DNA from: Bacteroidota bacterium | GTDB taxonomy: Bacteria > Bacteroidota > Ignavibacteria > Ignavibacteriales > Ignavibacteriaceae | Direction of reading: 5' to 3' | Assembly (NCBI GenBank): GCA_021824565.1 | Contig: JAKAKL010000046.1 | Location: 1-34,676, forward strand | DNA length: 34,676 bases | Shown: positions 1 to 8,630 of the stretch, piece after piece | Layout of the letters: the number at the start of each line of letters is the position of its first letter | How positions within the stretch are numbered: the stretch's first letter is position 1 | The notes under the pieces: generated by a model | Seen by the model: the letters and a program-made list of their open reading frames with translations, nothing else | Databases searched by the model: none | Told to the model about the DNA's origin: nothing | Translations under genes and position numbers: made by a program

Positions 1-44
1 CTCATTCTCTTCCGTTCTTCCGGCTTCGCGTTTATTTCTGTCAT
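1..44 (-). CDS. 5' end of an unidentified gene, cut by the left edge
   Basis: An ATG at 44 on the minus strand is preceded by AGGAG at 51-55 with six bases of spacing, a good ribosome binding site. The frame stays open to the edge and reads MTEINAKPEERKRM. Fourteen charged residues are too few to name a product. It lies downstream of the metalloprotease gene on the same strand. Confidence 0.5.
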   Translation of the reverse strand, partial: MTEINAKPEERKRM

Positions 45-85
45 TTTTTACTCCTGTATATTTTGTTTCTTAAACATAATTAAAT

Positions 86-1228
86 TTAACAAAAGTCCAT
101 TTCCAACTTAAGCATTACACTATATTGCTGATAACCATTTGCTGTCTTTTGGTACAAATAAATATCGACAGGTCCATTGAAGTTTTGATACCATACAATT
201 TTCTGCGGATTGTTTTGTTTGCTCCATGTAGAATTATTATTGGGAAAAGTAATTGTGATAAGGCTATTTATACTCCAGCCGACATCTTGCAGAATAGCAA
301 GCCCGACAGGTCCTGGAGAATGTATTGCCTCAGCCATTGCTAACGATGGTCTCATCAAGGAATTCGGATCGCCATTAAAATATGTTAGTTTATCCAGGTG
401 AGATATACTACTTCCGCTTTCAAAAGGATTGGGGGAATAAATTTTAGCATAATTGTATCCGTTCTGGTTGTAAGCATTTGTACCGCTAAAGGTAATATTA
501 TTGGAGGTAAGGACATTATATAAAGCAGAGGAATTTCGCTGGTAAAGTGATGTATCACTTAGGATTTTTACTCCCCCATATTGAATAAAACTGTCATAAA
601 TTGTGGGATAAGCGGTATTATTAAATCCCCAGGTAGCAGTTGCTAAAGAATTATCAGCCGAAAATGAACCAGCAATACCCAGTGCGTGGCATATTTCGTG
701 CAAAGCTACGGATTCAAGATCATATTGATTTGCCGGTGTATTACCATCTGTACCTCTATACCAGGCTATAGTGCTGTCGATGTCAAAATTTACATCACTT
801 GAATCAGGTACTAAATCTTGCCTTGTAATATAATTAGCAAGTGCATAAGGGTAATTAAGATGAGGGACAGCACCTGTAAAATCATGTAAATAACCTACGG
901 GCATTGCCTGTCCGAGTACATTCTGTTGAAGTTTCGTCCAATTAGCTTTTATTTTTATTTCAACAGTAGAGTTTATAAGATAGCTTAGAATATTTATTAC
1001 AGTATCTATTGTACTTCTTGCAGAAGAGGGAAAATTTGAAGAAAACTGTACTGACAAAGAAGCGGTTTTGATTTTATGCATCGCATCCTTAAATTTATAA
1101 ATGTCCGGAACATCCACCTTTGTATAAGCATTATAATTATCTCCCGTTATGCCGTGATATTTTATATCCATGTTCTGTGAATAACTAAACGCACTAAAAA
1201 GAATAAAAAGTAACAATAACTTTTTCAT
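86..1228 (-). CDS. Secreted zinc metalloprotease, probably C-terminally truncated
   Basis: 380 aa, starting with a signal peptide (residues 1-17, MKKLLLLFILFSAFSYS) and preceded by GGAG seven bases upstream. The zinc site HEICH lies at 177-181 (H177, E178, H181) in the context 'ALHEICHALGIAGS'. A later 'SHLD' (H277) and 'NSLMRP' (M292) fit the third ligand and Met-turn of a family of exported Bacteroidota/Ignavibacteria metalloproteases; this assignment is from recall of the family pattern. From about residue 324, 'ITITFPNNNSTW' starts what looks like an Ig-like Ser/Thr-rich domain (KRE9/KNH1 type), but the protein stops after about 55 residues with no T9SS sorting domain. The last dozen residues do not resemble that domain, suggesting a frameshift or deletion. 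It is probably exported to the periplasm or surface. Confidence 0.8.
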   Translation of the reverse strand: MKKLLLLFILFSAFSYSQNMDIKYHGITGDNYNAYTKVDVPDIYKFKDAMHKIKTASLSVQFSSNFPSSARSTIDTVINILSYLINSTVEIKIKANWTKLQQNVLGQAMPVGYLHDFTGAVPHLNYPYALANYITRQDLVPDSSDVNFDIDSTIAWYRGTDGNTPANQYDLESVALHEICHALGIAGSFSADNSLATATWGFNNTAYPTIYDSFIQYGGVKILSDTSLYQRNSSALYNVLTSNNITFSGTNAYNQNGYNYAKIYSPNPFESGSSISHLDKLTYFNGDPNSLMRPSLAMAEAIHSPGPVGLAILQDVGWSINSLITITFPNNNSTWSKQNNPQKIVWYQNFNGPVDIYLYQKTANGYQQYSVMLKLEMDFC

Positions 1229-1300
1229 GTTAATTTCTCCATGTTTATTTTGTTTTCAAAAACATTTAATTTAGCTAAGCAAACAAAAACGCATAATATT

Positions 1301-1378
1301 CCCCTTGAACAAGGGGCGATGTATCTTGCAATATATGTTTGCATATCTGCCATGCCGGTGCTGATATCGCCGGCATGG
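1301..1378. repeat. Two adjacent inverted repeats in the 205-bp gap
   Basis: CCCCTTG (1301-1307) pairs perfectly with CAAGGGG (1310-1316) across two bases. CCATGCCGG (1350-1358) pairs perfectly with CCGGCATGG (1370-1378) across eleven bases. Both lie between two minus-strand genes. Neither is followed by a convincing U-tract on the minus strand, so they are poor intrinsic terminators. They could be dispersed REP-like elements or mRNA-stabilising hairpins. Confidence 0.5.
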
Positions 1379-1433
1379 TGTTTGTTTTGGGGGTGCTTTA
1401 TTTTCCTGCATTGTGTTCCTTTTTAATTTTTAA

Positions 1434-2726
1434 TTATCTTTTGCCAATAGTAACAACGGCACGCGAACCTATATAGCCTGCTATTATTACCACATTATTT
1501 TTGAAATCTATAGATGAATATACTCCATTGGGCAGATCTAGTTCCTTATATATTGTCCATGTATTGCCATTATAATGACCGGTATGGGTTGAACCTATCA
1601 CAAACATATCGTTTAAGCCGTTCGCTCTTATACCTGTTAATGACTTCATTGTGAATTCATTTATCTCTTCCCATTTACCATAAGATTCTCTGAATAAACC
1701 TGAACCTGCTATATATACTATATTTTTGTTTTCTGCCCATACTGATGATGCCTCAAACAAATTATTTGGCGTTGATAAATTTTCAATTTTATTATTATTT
1801 GCAATACTTAATAAATCATACCCTTCTAAACCACTACTAGTATTATATAACGACATAAATATATCCGTAGTGTTAGGAATACCGTATATATCTGTAATAT
1901 TTAGTGTCGTTCCGCTTTCTCGCTTTTGCCAAGTACCGTTGGAATAGTGGACAATTGTGCCACTATTTCCAACAAAAAATAAATCATTAATTGATGTCCC
2001 ACTGATATGATAAACACTCCCATCATTTTGATTTAATACACCCATATCCCATAAATGATACAACCTCCATCCACCATTATTATCTTGCAAATATGGTAGA
2101 CCACTTGATAAAATTATTTCACCATTTTGCAAAATAAAAACGCCTTTTAATGGTGCAATAGTTTGATTACCTTTGTACATAACTGCAATTTTTCTCAACT
2201 GCCATTTTCTCCCATTCCATTTTGCAAAATTGTATGGAAATGGGTCGTGTTTTCCAGTTGAGTCATTCATATATATTTCTCCCACTGCATAAGCTAGGGT
2301 ATCATTTATTATTGCTACATCATTTAACATACAACTTCCGGCATTACCGCCAAACGTAAATGTCTGCCACGTAAAGCTGCTGCTCGTTGTATCCATTGTT
2401 TTAGCAGTAACTGTTTCACTTCTTTCAGTTGGGAAACCCTTGCCATACTCTGCCTGGTAAGAATATGATTGGTTTGGAGAAAGGGTACTATCATATAGAG
2501 TAGTATCATTACTGGTAAGGTTAAAACTAAAGAAAATATTTCCGTTCTTTTTAATAACAATATTAGTCGGTAGCGGGGCATTATTAATTGTAAGCTCAAT
2601 CCAGGCTTCAGTGCAGCTAACATCAGAAATGGATAAACTAAGCCTATAGTTGTTTGTCGCTGTCGGGCTTTTGCAGCTTAGCCACGTCAACGTTAACATT
2701 AAAACTAAGAGAAGCAGGTGCTTCAT
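1434..2726 (-). CDS. Outer-membrane-type lipoprotein with a propeller-like domain
   Basis: The start chosen at 2726 gives 430 aa beginning MKHLLLLVLMLTLTWLSCKS, a lipoprotein signal with lipobox 'WLSC'. The frame is open upstream to 2828, but that extension would place 34 residues in front of the signal. No strong Shine-Dalgarno precedes 2726, so the start rests on the lipobox. The next ~90 residues look like a fibronectin type III fold. The rest has repeated short blades with 'NDLFFVGNSGTIVHYSNGTW' and similar W/G-rich turns, suggesting a beta-propeller. There is no enzyme motif and no T9SS tail. Such lipoproteins are common in Ignavibacteria, and no function can be given. Confidence 0.75.
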   Translation of the reverse strand: MKHLLLLVLMLTLTWLSCKSPTATNNYRLSLSISDVSCTEAWIELTINNAPLPTNIVIKKNGNIFFSFNLTSNDTTLYDSTLSPNQSYSYQAEYGKGFPTERSETVTAKTMDTTSSSFTWQTFTFGGNAGSCMLNDVAIINDTLAYAVGEIYMNDSTGKHDPFPYNFAKWNGRKWQLRKIAVMYKGNQTIAPLKGVFILQNGEIILSSGLPYLQDNNGGWRLYHLWDMGVLNQNDGSVYHISGTSINDLFFVGNSGTIVHYSNGTWQKRESGTTLNITDIYGIPNTTDIFMSLYNTSSGLEGYDLLSIANNNKIENLSTPNNLFEASSVWAENKNIVYIAGSGLFRESYGKWEEINEFTMKSLTGIRANGLNDMFVIGSTHTGHYNGNTWTIYKELDLPNGVYSSIDFKNNVVIIAGYIGSRAVVTIGKR

Positions 2727-2890
2727 AATTATGTTTTTTACTTGTAATGCTTTTTCCATTAGGATTAAAAAATGTTTTCTCATAGCTGCCATTAAAAATC
2801 TTTTAAAAAATAAACTATCACTTTCCACATTTTTATTGTTGTAGAAAGCAAAAAAATAATCCCGCTATAACGTAGCGGTTATGTTTATCT

Positions 2891-3274
2891 CTAAATCAGA
2901 AAGACTTCGTGATTGGATTTATCTAAGAGTTTTGTTTTGGATTGCTTATTAAGATATGTATTAGATTTGTCTGCTGTTAATACTATAGGTACATGCTTAT
3001 CGATCAGCTTAAGCTTGTTTTGCTGCTTACGTTTCCGTATTACAAATTTGACATTGGAACTTGCTGCGTGTACGGGAACAATGTTAAAGGTGAAGTAAGA
3101 GGTAGAGAGGAAGAATGCTATATCGGGATTTACAAGCTGCTGGCTTTCGGAATCATCAAGAAATACATCTGTCAGTGTATCGCTTCCCTTTATAGTTATT
3201 TCTGTTAGTACACTTAAGAATAAAGACGAAAAGAATAGAAGTAAAAAGTAATATTTCAAATTGCCCTTAAACAT
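2891..3274 (-). CDS. Small exported protein of unknown function
   Basis: 127 aa with a hydrophobic N-terminus (residues about 8-24, YYFLLLFFSSLFLSVLT) that reads as a signal peptide or membrane anchor. The C-terminal third is basic and Lys-rich. GGAG lies only one base before the ATG, which is too close to be an efficient ribosome site. The family is not recognised. It stands alone between a lipoprotein gene and divergent fbp. It could be a spurious frame; the signal-like N-terminus and the lack of any competing gene favour a real one. Confidence 0.45.
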   Translation of the reverse strand: MFKGNLKYYFLLLFFSSLFLSVLTEITIKGSDTLTDVFLDDSESQQLVNPDIAFFLSTSYFTFNIVPVHAASSNVKFVIRKRKQQNKLKLIDKHVPIVLTADKSNTYLNKQSKTKLLDKSNHEVFLI

Positions 3275-3303
3275 ACTCCAATTTAAATTTTTAATTCTAA
3301 GTC

Positions 3304-3374
3304 AACTTATATTAAATAAGTTAAACTGTCAAGTAAAAATTAAAATTATTCTTTTGCCCGCATCACAAATGTGA
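3304..3374. promoter_or_regulatory. Candidate operators in the divergent gap before fbp
   Basis: A perfect 12-bp palindrome, TCACAAATGTGA, lies at 3363-3374, about 80 bases before the fbp start. A second inverted repeat, AACTTA with TAAGTT across seven bases, spans 3304-3322. The gap separates divergent genes and is otherwise AT-rich. TCACA/TGTGA half-sites resemble Crp-type sites but in inside-out order with two-base spacing, so the regulator cannot be named. Confidence 0.25.
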
Positions 3375-3453
3375 AACAGCGATTATCTAAAATAATAGTT
3401 GCACATTAGCAAATGATTAAATATTTTTCTTTTATAAAAATAGGAAGGTGCTT

Positions 3454-4497
3454 ATGTCAAAGACACAATTTATGACACTCGCCCGACACATAATCGAAGG
3501 CGAAAAAAGACACCCGGAAGCGACCGGAGAATTATCAAGATTACTCTCCGATCTTTCACTTGCTGCAAAGGTTATTTCACTCGAAGTAAACAAAGCAGGG
3601 CTTGTTGATATTCTTGGGTTTACAGGAAACAATAATATTCACGGCGAGCAGGTTAAAAAGCTTGATATGTTTGCCCATGATATTTTAATCAGGGCAATGG
3701 ATCACGGAGGACATTTCTGCGTTATGGCTTCCGAAGAAGAAGAAGATATTATTCATATTCCTGCTCGGCATAAAATCGGGAAATATGTTCTTCTTTTTGA
3801 CCCTCTGGACGGCTCATCAAACATCGATGTAAATATCAGCATCGGTACAATTTTTTCTATCTACAAGCGCATTACACCGGATGGTCAACCTGGCACTCTC
3901 GAAGATTGCCTTCAGCAGGGAATCTATCAAGTGGCGGCGGGATATATTGTCTATGGTTCAAGTACGATCTTAGTTTATACAACCGGCGAAGGTGTTCACG
4001 GCTTTACACTTGATCCTTCCTTCGGCGAATTTCTTCTTTCGCACGACAATATCCAAATTCCGAAGAAGTCTCACATCTATAGTATAAACGAAGGAAATTA
4101 TTTATACTGGCATCCGGGTTTGAAAAAATATATCAAGTACCTTCAAGAAGAAGACGAGAAAACAGAGCGACCTTACTCTTCCCGCTACGTAGGATCAATG
4201 GTTTCCGACATACACCGCAGTCTTTTGTACGGCGGAATATTTATGTACCCCGCAGATCATCGCCATACGAAAGGCAAATTAAGATTGATGTACGAATGCA
4301 ATCCAATGTCTATGATAATCGAGGCAGCGGGAGGAAGAGCGTCGAACGGAAAGCAAAGGATTTTGGAAATTCAGCCGACATCACTGCATGAAAAGACACC
4401 GCTGTTTATCGGAAGCGAAGAAGATGTAAAGATGGTCGAAGAGTTTATGGCAAAAGAGGAGGTCAACAGCGAAGTTTATATAGGCAATATATCATAG
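3454..4497 (+). CDS. fbp: Fructose-1,6-bisphosphatase, class I
   Basis: Hydrolyses fructose 1,6-bisphosphate to fructose 6-phosphate and phosphate, the committed step of gluconeogenesis, in the cytoplasm. 347 aa, the usual class I length. The metal-binding loop DPLDGSSN is at 116-123 with the SEE acidic cluster at 93-95. The substrate-binding region '[25 protein letters not shown]' spans 260-284. The ATG at 3454 is preferred over the in-frame GTG at 3448 because the GTG lies in the Shine-Dalgarno AGGAAGG (3442-3448), which is five bases from the ATG. It is a single-gene unit with a terminator-like hairpin behind it. The signature is complete, so the identification is firm. Confidence 0.97.
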   Translation: MSKTQFMTLARHIIEGEKRHPEATGELSRLLSDLSLAAKVISLEVNKAGLVDILGFTGNNNIHGEQVKKLDMFAHDILIRAMDHGGHFCVMASEEEEDIIHIPARHKIGKYVLLFDPLDGSSNIDVNISIGTIFSIYKRITPDGQPGTLEDCLQQGIYQVAAGYIVYGSSTILVYTTGEGVHGFTLDPSFGEFLLSHDNIQIPKKSHIYSINEGNYLYWHPGLKKYIKYLQEEDEKTERPYSSRYVGSMVSDIHRSLLYGGIFMYPADHRHTKGKLRLMYECNPMSMIIEAAGGRASNGKQRILEIQPTSLHEKTPLFIGSEEDVKMVEEFMAKEEVNSEVYIGNIS

Positions 4498-4512
4498 CTT
4501 TATTTAAAAATT

Positions 4513-4544
4513 ATTAGACCACGATTTTTAGATCGTGGTCTAAT
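4513..4544. terminator. Bidirectional terminator-like hairpin between fbp and the amylase gene
   Basis: TTAGACCACGAT (4514-4525) pairs perfectly with ATCGTGGTCTAA (4532-4543) around a six-base loop, and an A-T pair at 4513/4544 extends the stem to 13 bp. It lies between two convergent genes. A-rich sequence precedes it and a short, interrupted T-run follows, so it could serve both directions, with weak U-tracts. Confidence 0.75.
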
Positions 4545-4573
4545 TTGAAAGATAAGATAATCAACTGACTGAA

Positions 4574-6232
4574 TTATTTCAGAAGCTGCATCTTAACACT
4601 CTTTTCAAAATTGCCTGCTCGAAGTTGATAAATATACATTCCACTTGGCAGACGGCTGCCGTTGAAACTTACCTCGTATTGACCAGGCGCTTTCGTTCCT
4701 GAAACAAGTGTATTAACAACTTGTCCAAGCATGTTGTATACTTTTAAAGTTACGAAAGTTTCCTTTTGAACCGAATAAGAAATTAATGTGCTCGGATTAA
4801 ATGGATTTGGATAATTCTGCTTTAGATCAAACGCTGACGGTACTTCTTTGCCTGCAACATCGTTTGGATTCTTAACAGACTTCTTACCTAATCCGGCTGG
4901 CGCATAAACAGCATAACCTCTCGGAGGAGCCCATAGCTGCACCCAGCCGTTGCCGTCAGAACTTTTATCAATTGCATGTCCTGTATAATCATGCATTGTA
5001 GTATTTGTCCATTTTACCTGAACCCATGCTCCAAGCCAATTTGATGCATTATCATTTAACACCAGAACACAGCCCGGTGCAGAGCCATATCCGTTTCTTT
5101 GCGCTACATAAAGATCGCCGTCTTTATATAGAACCGATGTTGTGCCGCCGTCTAAATGCTCCCTGATCCAGATAAGATTATCAATGCCGGGCTTTAAGCC
5201 ATAATTATAATAATCCTTCCAGAACACGCACGGTCTTCCTTCCGATATTAGTATATAAGCATACGCCATCATCTTATCATAAATAATCGGATCGCTTCTA
5301 TCCGTATCATGATTCTCTGCAAAGGTAACTGCTTTCATTGGGTCTATGCCGGCAACACCCGCGTGATCGAGTTGGGTCATATCAAACGAGCCGTTAGTAG
5401 TATTGCACATGCTGTTAAGTAAAAAGAAAAGAGGAAAATCGAAAGCGCTAGCCTCTCTATTTTCCTGGTTGATCCAGTTTTCAACGTTGGTGGTGCTGCC
5501 GTCCCAGAACTCGCCTACAGCCCACTTGCCAGCCATAGCTCCATAATTTAGCCATTCTGCAATAAAGCCTGGCTCAATCTGCTTAACGTCGTCAAGTCTG
5601 TAGCCGTCATAACCGACTGTCCTCGTCAGCCAATCGCCCCATGTTTCAAATCCGCTTCTTACAGCTTGAACAGCCTGGCATAAGTCGGGTCCAAAATCAG
5701 CATTATGATACGGGGGATTATTATCTGGATGAATGTCATTTGGATGGAAGTATTCATAATACTTTTCAAAAAGATGATGAGGATAAGTAAACTTAGTGTA
5801 AGTATATGAGTTAGTATATGGATTCCATTCTTGCGCACCGCCATCCATCTGGTTCATAACTATATCCGCATAAACCTGGATGCCATAATAATGATAAGTG
5901 CTAACTACATTCAGCAAATCCTGCTCTGTTCCAAAGCGCGTAGCTACTGTCCCTTCCTGATTATAATCCCCGATATCATATTGATCGAAAGGATCATATC
6001 CCATGGAAGAACTTCCCGAAGCTCCTTTTGATGGCGGCGGAAGCCAGATTGCCGTAAAGCCTACCGACTGAAGTTCCGCAGCTTTGGCACTTACAGTATC
6101 ATACCATCCGTTAGGTACATTCCAATAAAACCCCTGCATCATAACATCACTCTGTGCCGGCGTAATAACAGAGATTAACATCAACAATAGAGCAGTCAAA
6201 AATGATGTTAGAAAGAGTCGAACTGTTCTCAT
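4574..6232 (-). CDS. Secreted GH13 alpha-amylase with T9SS sorting domain
   Basis: 552 aa. A signal peptide (about 1-28) is followed by a GH13 TIM barrel. Region II is 'GYDGYRLDDVK' with nucleophile D214, region III is 'AVGEFWD' with acid/base E241, and region IV is 'FAENHDT' with H308-D309. Region I reads DIVMNQ (123-128), with Gln where most GH13 enzymes have His. A C-terminal beta domain follows at about 375-445. From about 473 there is a T9SS type A sorting domain starting 'LKQNYPNPFNPSTLISYSV' and ending 'SVKMQLLK'. It should hydrolyse alpha-1,4-glucans outside the cell, either released or attached at the surface through T9SS. A strong AGGAGGT lies at 6237-6243, four bases before the start. 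Subfamily (GH13_5- or GH13_7-like) is not settled. Confidence 0.95.
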   Translation of the reverse strand: MRTVRLFLTSFLTALLLMLISVITPAQSDVMMQGFYWNVPNGWYDTVSAKAAELQSVGFTAIWLPPPSKGASGSSSMGYDPFDQYDIGDYNQEGTVATRFGTEQDLLNVVSTYHYYGIQVYADIVMNQMDGGAQEWNPYTNSYTYTKFTYPHHLFEKYYEYFHPNDIHPDNNPPYHNADFGPDLCQAVQAVRSGFETWGDWLTRTVGYDGYRLDDVKQIEPGFIAEWLNYGAMAGKWAVGEFWDGSTTNVENWINQENREASAFDFPLFFLLNSMCNTTNGSFDMTQLDHAGVAGIDPMKAVTFAENHDTDRSDPIIYDKMMAYAYILISEGRPCVFWKDYYNYGLKPGIDNLIWIREHLDGGTTSVLYKDGDLYVAQRNGYGSAPGCVLVLNDNASNWLGAWVQVKWTNTTMHDYTGHAIDKSSDGNGWVQLWAPPRGYAVYAPAGLGKKSVKNPNDVAGKEVPSAFDLKQNYPNPFNPSTLISYSVQKETFVTLKVYNMLGQVVNTLVSGTKAPGQYEVSFNGSRLPSGMYIYQLRAGNFEKSVKMQLLK

Positions 6233-6711
6233 AAAGACCTCCTATAAATTAATTATTGTTGAATAAAGACAATAGAAAATGTTAGAAGCATATAACAGTT
6301 ATTTGGAAGAACGATCATAACTAAAGCGGATCGGCATATGATTTGGCTCTTAAGATAAAATCACAAGTTAAATAATGATACTACACAAATAGGGTGTTTT
6401 ACAATGAAGACCCATTCTGGATAGTCTATTTTGATACGAAGCACAGAAAATTCAATGGCACGTATAATTTTTTAAGGCTATTCAATAAAAAAAATAAATA
6501 GCTCAATCATTTTTATTACACTAGTTTTCCTTCGTTTCAGAAGAGCTGACGCTTGTAATTATTTCTTAATAACGAGATAAATTTTTTTTATTATAGAATT
6601 CCTTTTGAAGCTCGCATATATTTCTTTTCAAAATAGAAGAAAAATTAAAACTTGATTGAGGGCACAATTTTTGCCCAAGTTTGGTGTTTTTTCTTTTTAA
6701 ACTGAGGAAGT
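6233..6711. other. 479-bp divergent intergenic region
   Basis: Very AT-rich DNA between the divergent amylase and etfB genes, so it should carry both promoters; no element matches a consensus well enough to mark. A small hairpin, GGGCA (6660-6664) with TGCCC (6672-6676), lies about 35 bases before etfB and is followed by T-rich sequence, so a leader attenuator is possible but weakly supported. No convincing gene is present on either strand. Confidence 0.5.
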
Positions 6712-7602
6712 ATGAGCTACAAAAGCATTGTGCTTGTAAAGCAGGTTCCGGATACGGCAAATATATCTGGACAGGTTATGAAAGAGGACGGAACTGTTAA
6801 CCGCGCTCTTCTGCCTGCAATATTTAATCATGAAGACCGCGTCGCTCTTGAAATGGCTTTGCAGATAAAAGACAACTTCGGCGGCGAAGTTGCAGCTGTA
6901 ACAATGGGACCGCCCCGCGCTTCGGATGTTTTACGTGAATGCCTGTTCATGGGAGCTGACGATGCATATCTAATAAGCGACCGGAAATTTGCCGGCGCAG
7001 ATACATTAGCAACTTCCTACGTCCTTTCTGAAGCAATTAAAAAAATTGGAGATTATGATTTTATCTTTGCAGGGAGACAAGCCATCGACGGTGATACTGC
7101 GCAGGTTGGTCCGCAAACGGCGGAAAAATTGGGAATCCCTCAAGTAACTTACGCTCAGGAAATTTTAAACATTAACGGGAAGAAAGCGGTCATCAAGAAA
7201 AAGATCGAAGGCGGCTATGAAATTCTCGAGGCGGCTTTGCCTGTTCTTGTTACAGTATTAAAAGATGCTGTGTTTCCAAGACCGTATAAAGCCAAGCGGG
7301 TTATGTCTTACAAAAACGCGAAGACATTGCTTGAACTTGAAAAGCTTGCTGAAGGAAATTCTCTTCTTTATATCGACCAACTAAAACACGAATATATTTC
7401 CAAACATTTATACATCAACACAATGACAATGGACGATTTAAAACTTGATGCCGACCGCTGCGGCGTTGCAGGATCGCCGACCAAGGTGCACAAGATTGAA
7501 TCCGTCGTACTTGCCGGCAATAAGCATGAACATATTGAGCCGACCAAAACCGGTATTGGTGCGCTCATCGATAAATTAATGGAAGATCACATTTTCGGAT
7601 AA
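6712..7602 (+). CDS. etfB: Electron transfer flavoprotein, beta subunit
   Basis: 296 aa. Forms a cytoplasmic heterodimer with EtfA and carries electrons between acyl-CoA dehydrogenases and the respiratory or redox pool. The N-terminal strand 'IVLVKQVPDT' and the nucleotide-binding segment 'GRQAIDGDTAQVGP' (121-134) are diagnostic. This segment resembles clostridial and FixA-type EtfB, which can bind a second, bifurcating FAD, more than the mitochondrial form. About 40 extra residues compared with short EtfBs lie in the C-terminal half. A GAGGAAG ribosome site directly precedes the ATG. First gene of an etfB-etfA-acyl-CoA dehydrogenase unit; etfA starts six bases after its stop. Confidence 0.95.
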   Translation: MSYKSIVLVKQVPDTANISGQVMKEDGTVNRALLPAIFNHEDRVALEMALQIKDNFGGEVAAVTMGPPRASDVLRECLFMGADDAYLISDRKFAGADTLATSYVLSEAIKKIGDYDFIFAGRQAIDGDTAQVGPQTAEKLGIPQVTYAQEILNINGKKAVIKKKIEGGYEILEAALPVLVTVLKDAVFPRPYKAKRVMSYKNAKTLLELEKLAEGNSLLYIDQLKHEYISKHLYINTMTMDDLKLDADRCGVAGSPTKVHKIESVVLAGNKHEHIEPTKTGIGALIDKLMEDHIFG

Positions 7603-7607
7603 AATTT

Positions 7608-8627
7608 ATGATTAAAAGAAATAACGACGTATGGGTTTATATTGAGCAGCGCAGCGGAAAACCTGCCGATGTCAGCATGGAGCTTCTTTCCAAAGGAAGA
7701 AAGCTTGCACATCAGCTTAACGGAGCTTTAAAAGCTGTAGTAATAGGATTCAACGCCGAAGGTATTGCTAAGGAAACTTTTCGATACGGCGCTTCCGAAG
7801 TTCTGCTTGCAGATCATCAAGAGCTTGAACATTATAAGACTCTAACCTACGGAAGAATTTTAAGCGAACTCGTCGACGAGCATAGACCGGGAGTAGTTCT
7901 TTTCGGCGCAACAATTATTGGAAGAGATCTTGCACCTCGCGTTGCTTCTTTTATTAAAAGCGGATTAACTGCGGATTGTACAGATCTGCAAATTGCCGAC
8001 GTAAAATATCTTCGAAACGATTATAAGAATTTGCTGCTTCAAATACGACCGGCATTCGGCGGAAATATTATCGCGACAATTATTTCTCCTGAAGTCGACG
8101 TCCAGATGGCAACAGTCCGTGAAGGTGTTATGCGTCTTGAGCCGCTCGATTCGCCGGCAGAAGGCAAGATAACCCTGGTTGATTATAAGATGAACGGTTT
8201 CGACGACCTGGTTAAAATTATTGAGCAGCATCGCCAGGAAAATAAAGTCAATCTAAAGAGTGCGCCGATAATTGTTGCGGGCGGTTACGGCTTAGGCACG
8301 AAAGAAAATTTTAAGATGATTCACGAGCTTGCGCTTACTATCGGCGGTGAAGTTGCAGGCAGCCGAGCCGCAGTTGATGCCGGTTTCGTTACTGCCGATA
8401 GACAGGTCGGGCAAACCGGTGTTACCGTAAGACCAAAGCTTTACATCGCCGTTGGGATTTCAGGAGCAATCCAGCATCGAGCTGGTATGCAGGAATCGAA
8501 TAAGATCATCGCTATTAATAACGATCCGGACGCTCCAATATTCGGCGTTGCGCATTACGGTATTGTTGGCGACGCAGAACAAGTTATACCAACATTTATT
8601 AATGTATTTAAGCAAAAGTTGAGATAA
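7608..8627 (+). CDS. etfA: Electron transfer flavoprotein, alpha subunit
   Basis: 339 aa, typical for EtfA without a fused ferredoxin domain. The N-terminal half is the Etf alpha/beta fold shared with EtfB. The C-terminal FAD domain shows '[10 protein letters not shown]', '[15 protein letters not shown]', 'DRQVGQTG' and '[17 protein letters not shown]', the conserved FAD-contacting stretches. It starts six bases after etfB and ends three bases before the dehydrogenase start, so the three are surely co-transcribed. Confidence 0.96.
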   Translation: MIKRNNDVWVYIEQRSGKPADVSMELLSKGRKLAHQLNGALKAVVIGFNAEGIAKETFRYGASEVLLADHQELEHYKTLTYGRILSELVDEHRPGVVLFGATIIGRDLAPRVASFIKSGLTADCTDLQIADVKYLRNDYKNLLLQIRPAFGGNIIATIISPEVDVQMATVREGVMRLEPLDSPAEGKITLVDYKMNGFDDLVKIIEQHRQENKVNLKSAPIIVAGGYGLGTKENFKMIHELALTIGGEVAGSRAAVDAGFVTADRQVGQTGVTVRPKLYIAVGISGAIQHRAGMQESNKIIAINNDPDAPIFGVAHYGIVGDAEQVIPTFINVFKQKLR

Positions 8628-8630
8628 ACC

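Noticed and set aside
2993-3208. Plus-strand 71-codon frame opposite the small exported protein
   Set aside because: No ribosome site or signal peptide. The minus-strand frame covers the same DNA with a hydrophobic leader and is the better, though still uncertain, choice.
6566-6760. 64-codon minus-strand frame overlapping the etfB start
   Set aside because: It overlaps the etfB 5' end on the opposite strand, starts inside etfB and has low-complexity Lys/Asn-rich sequence with no ribosome site.
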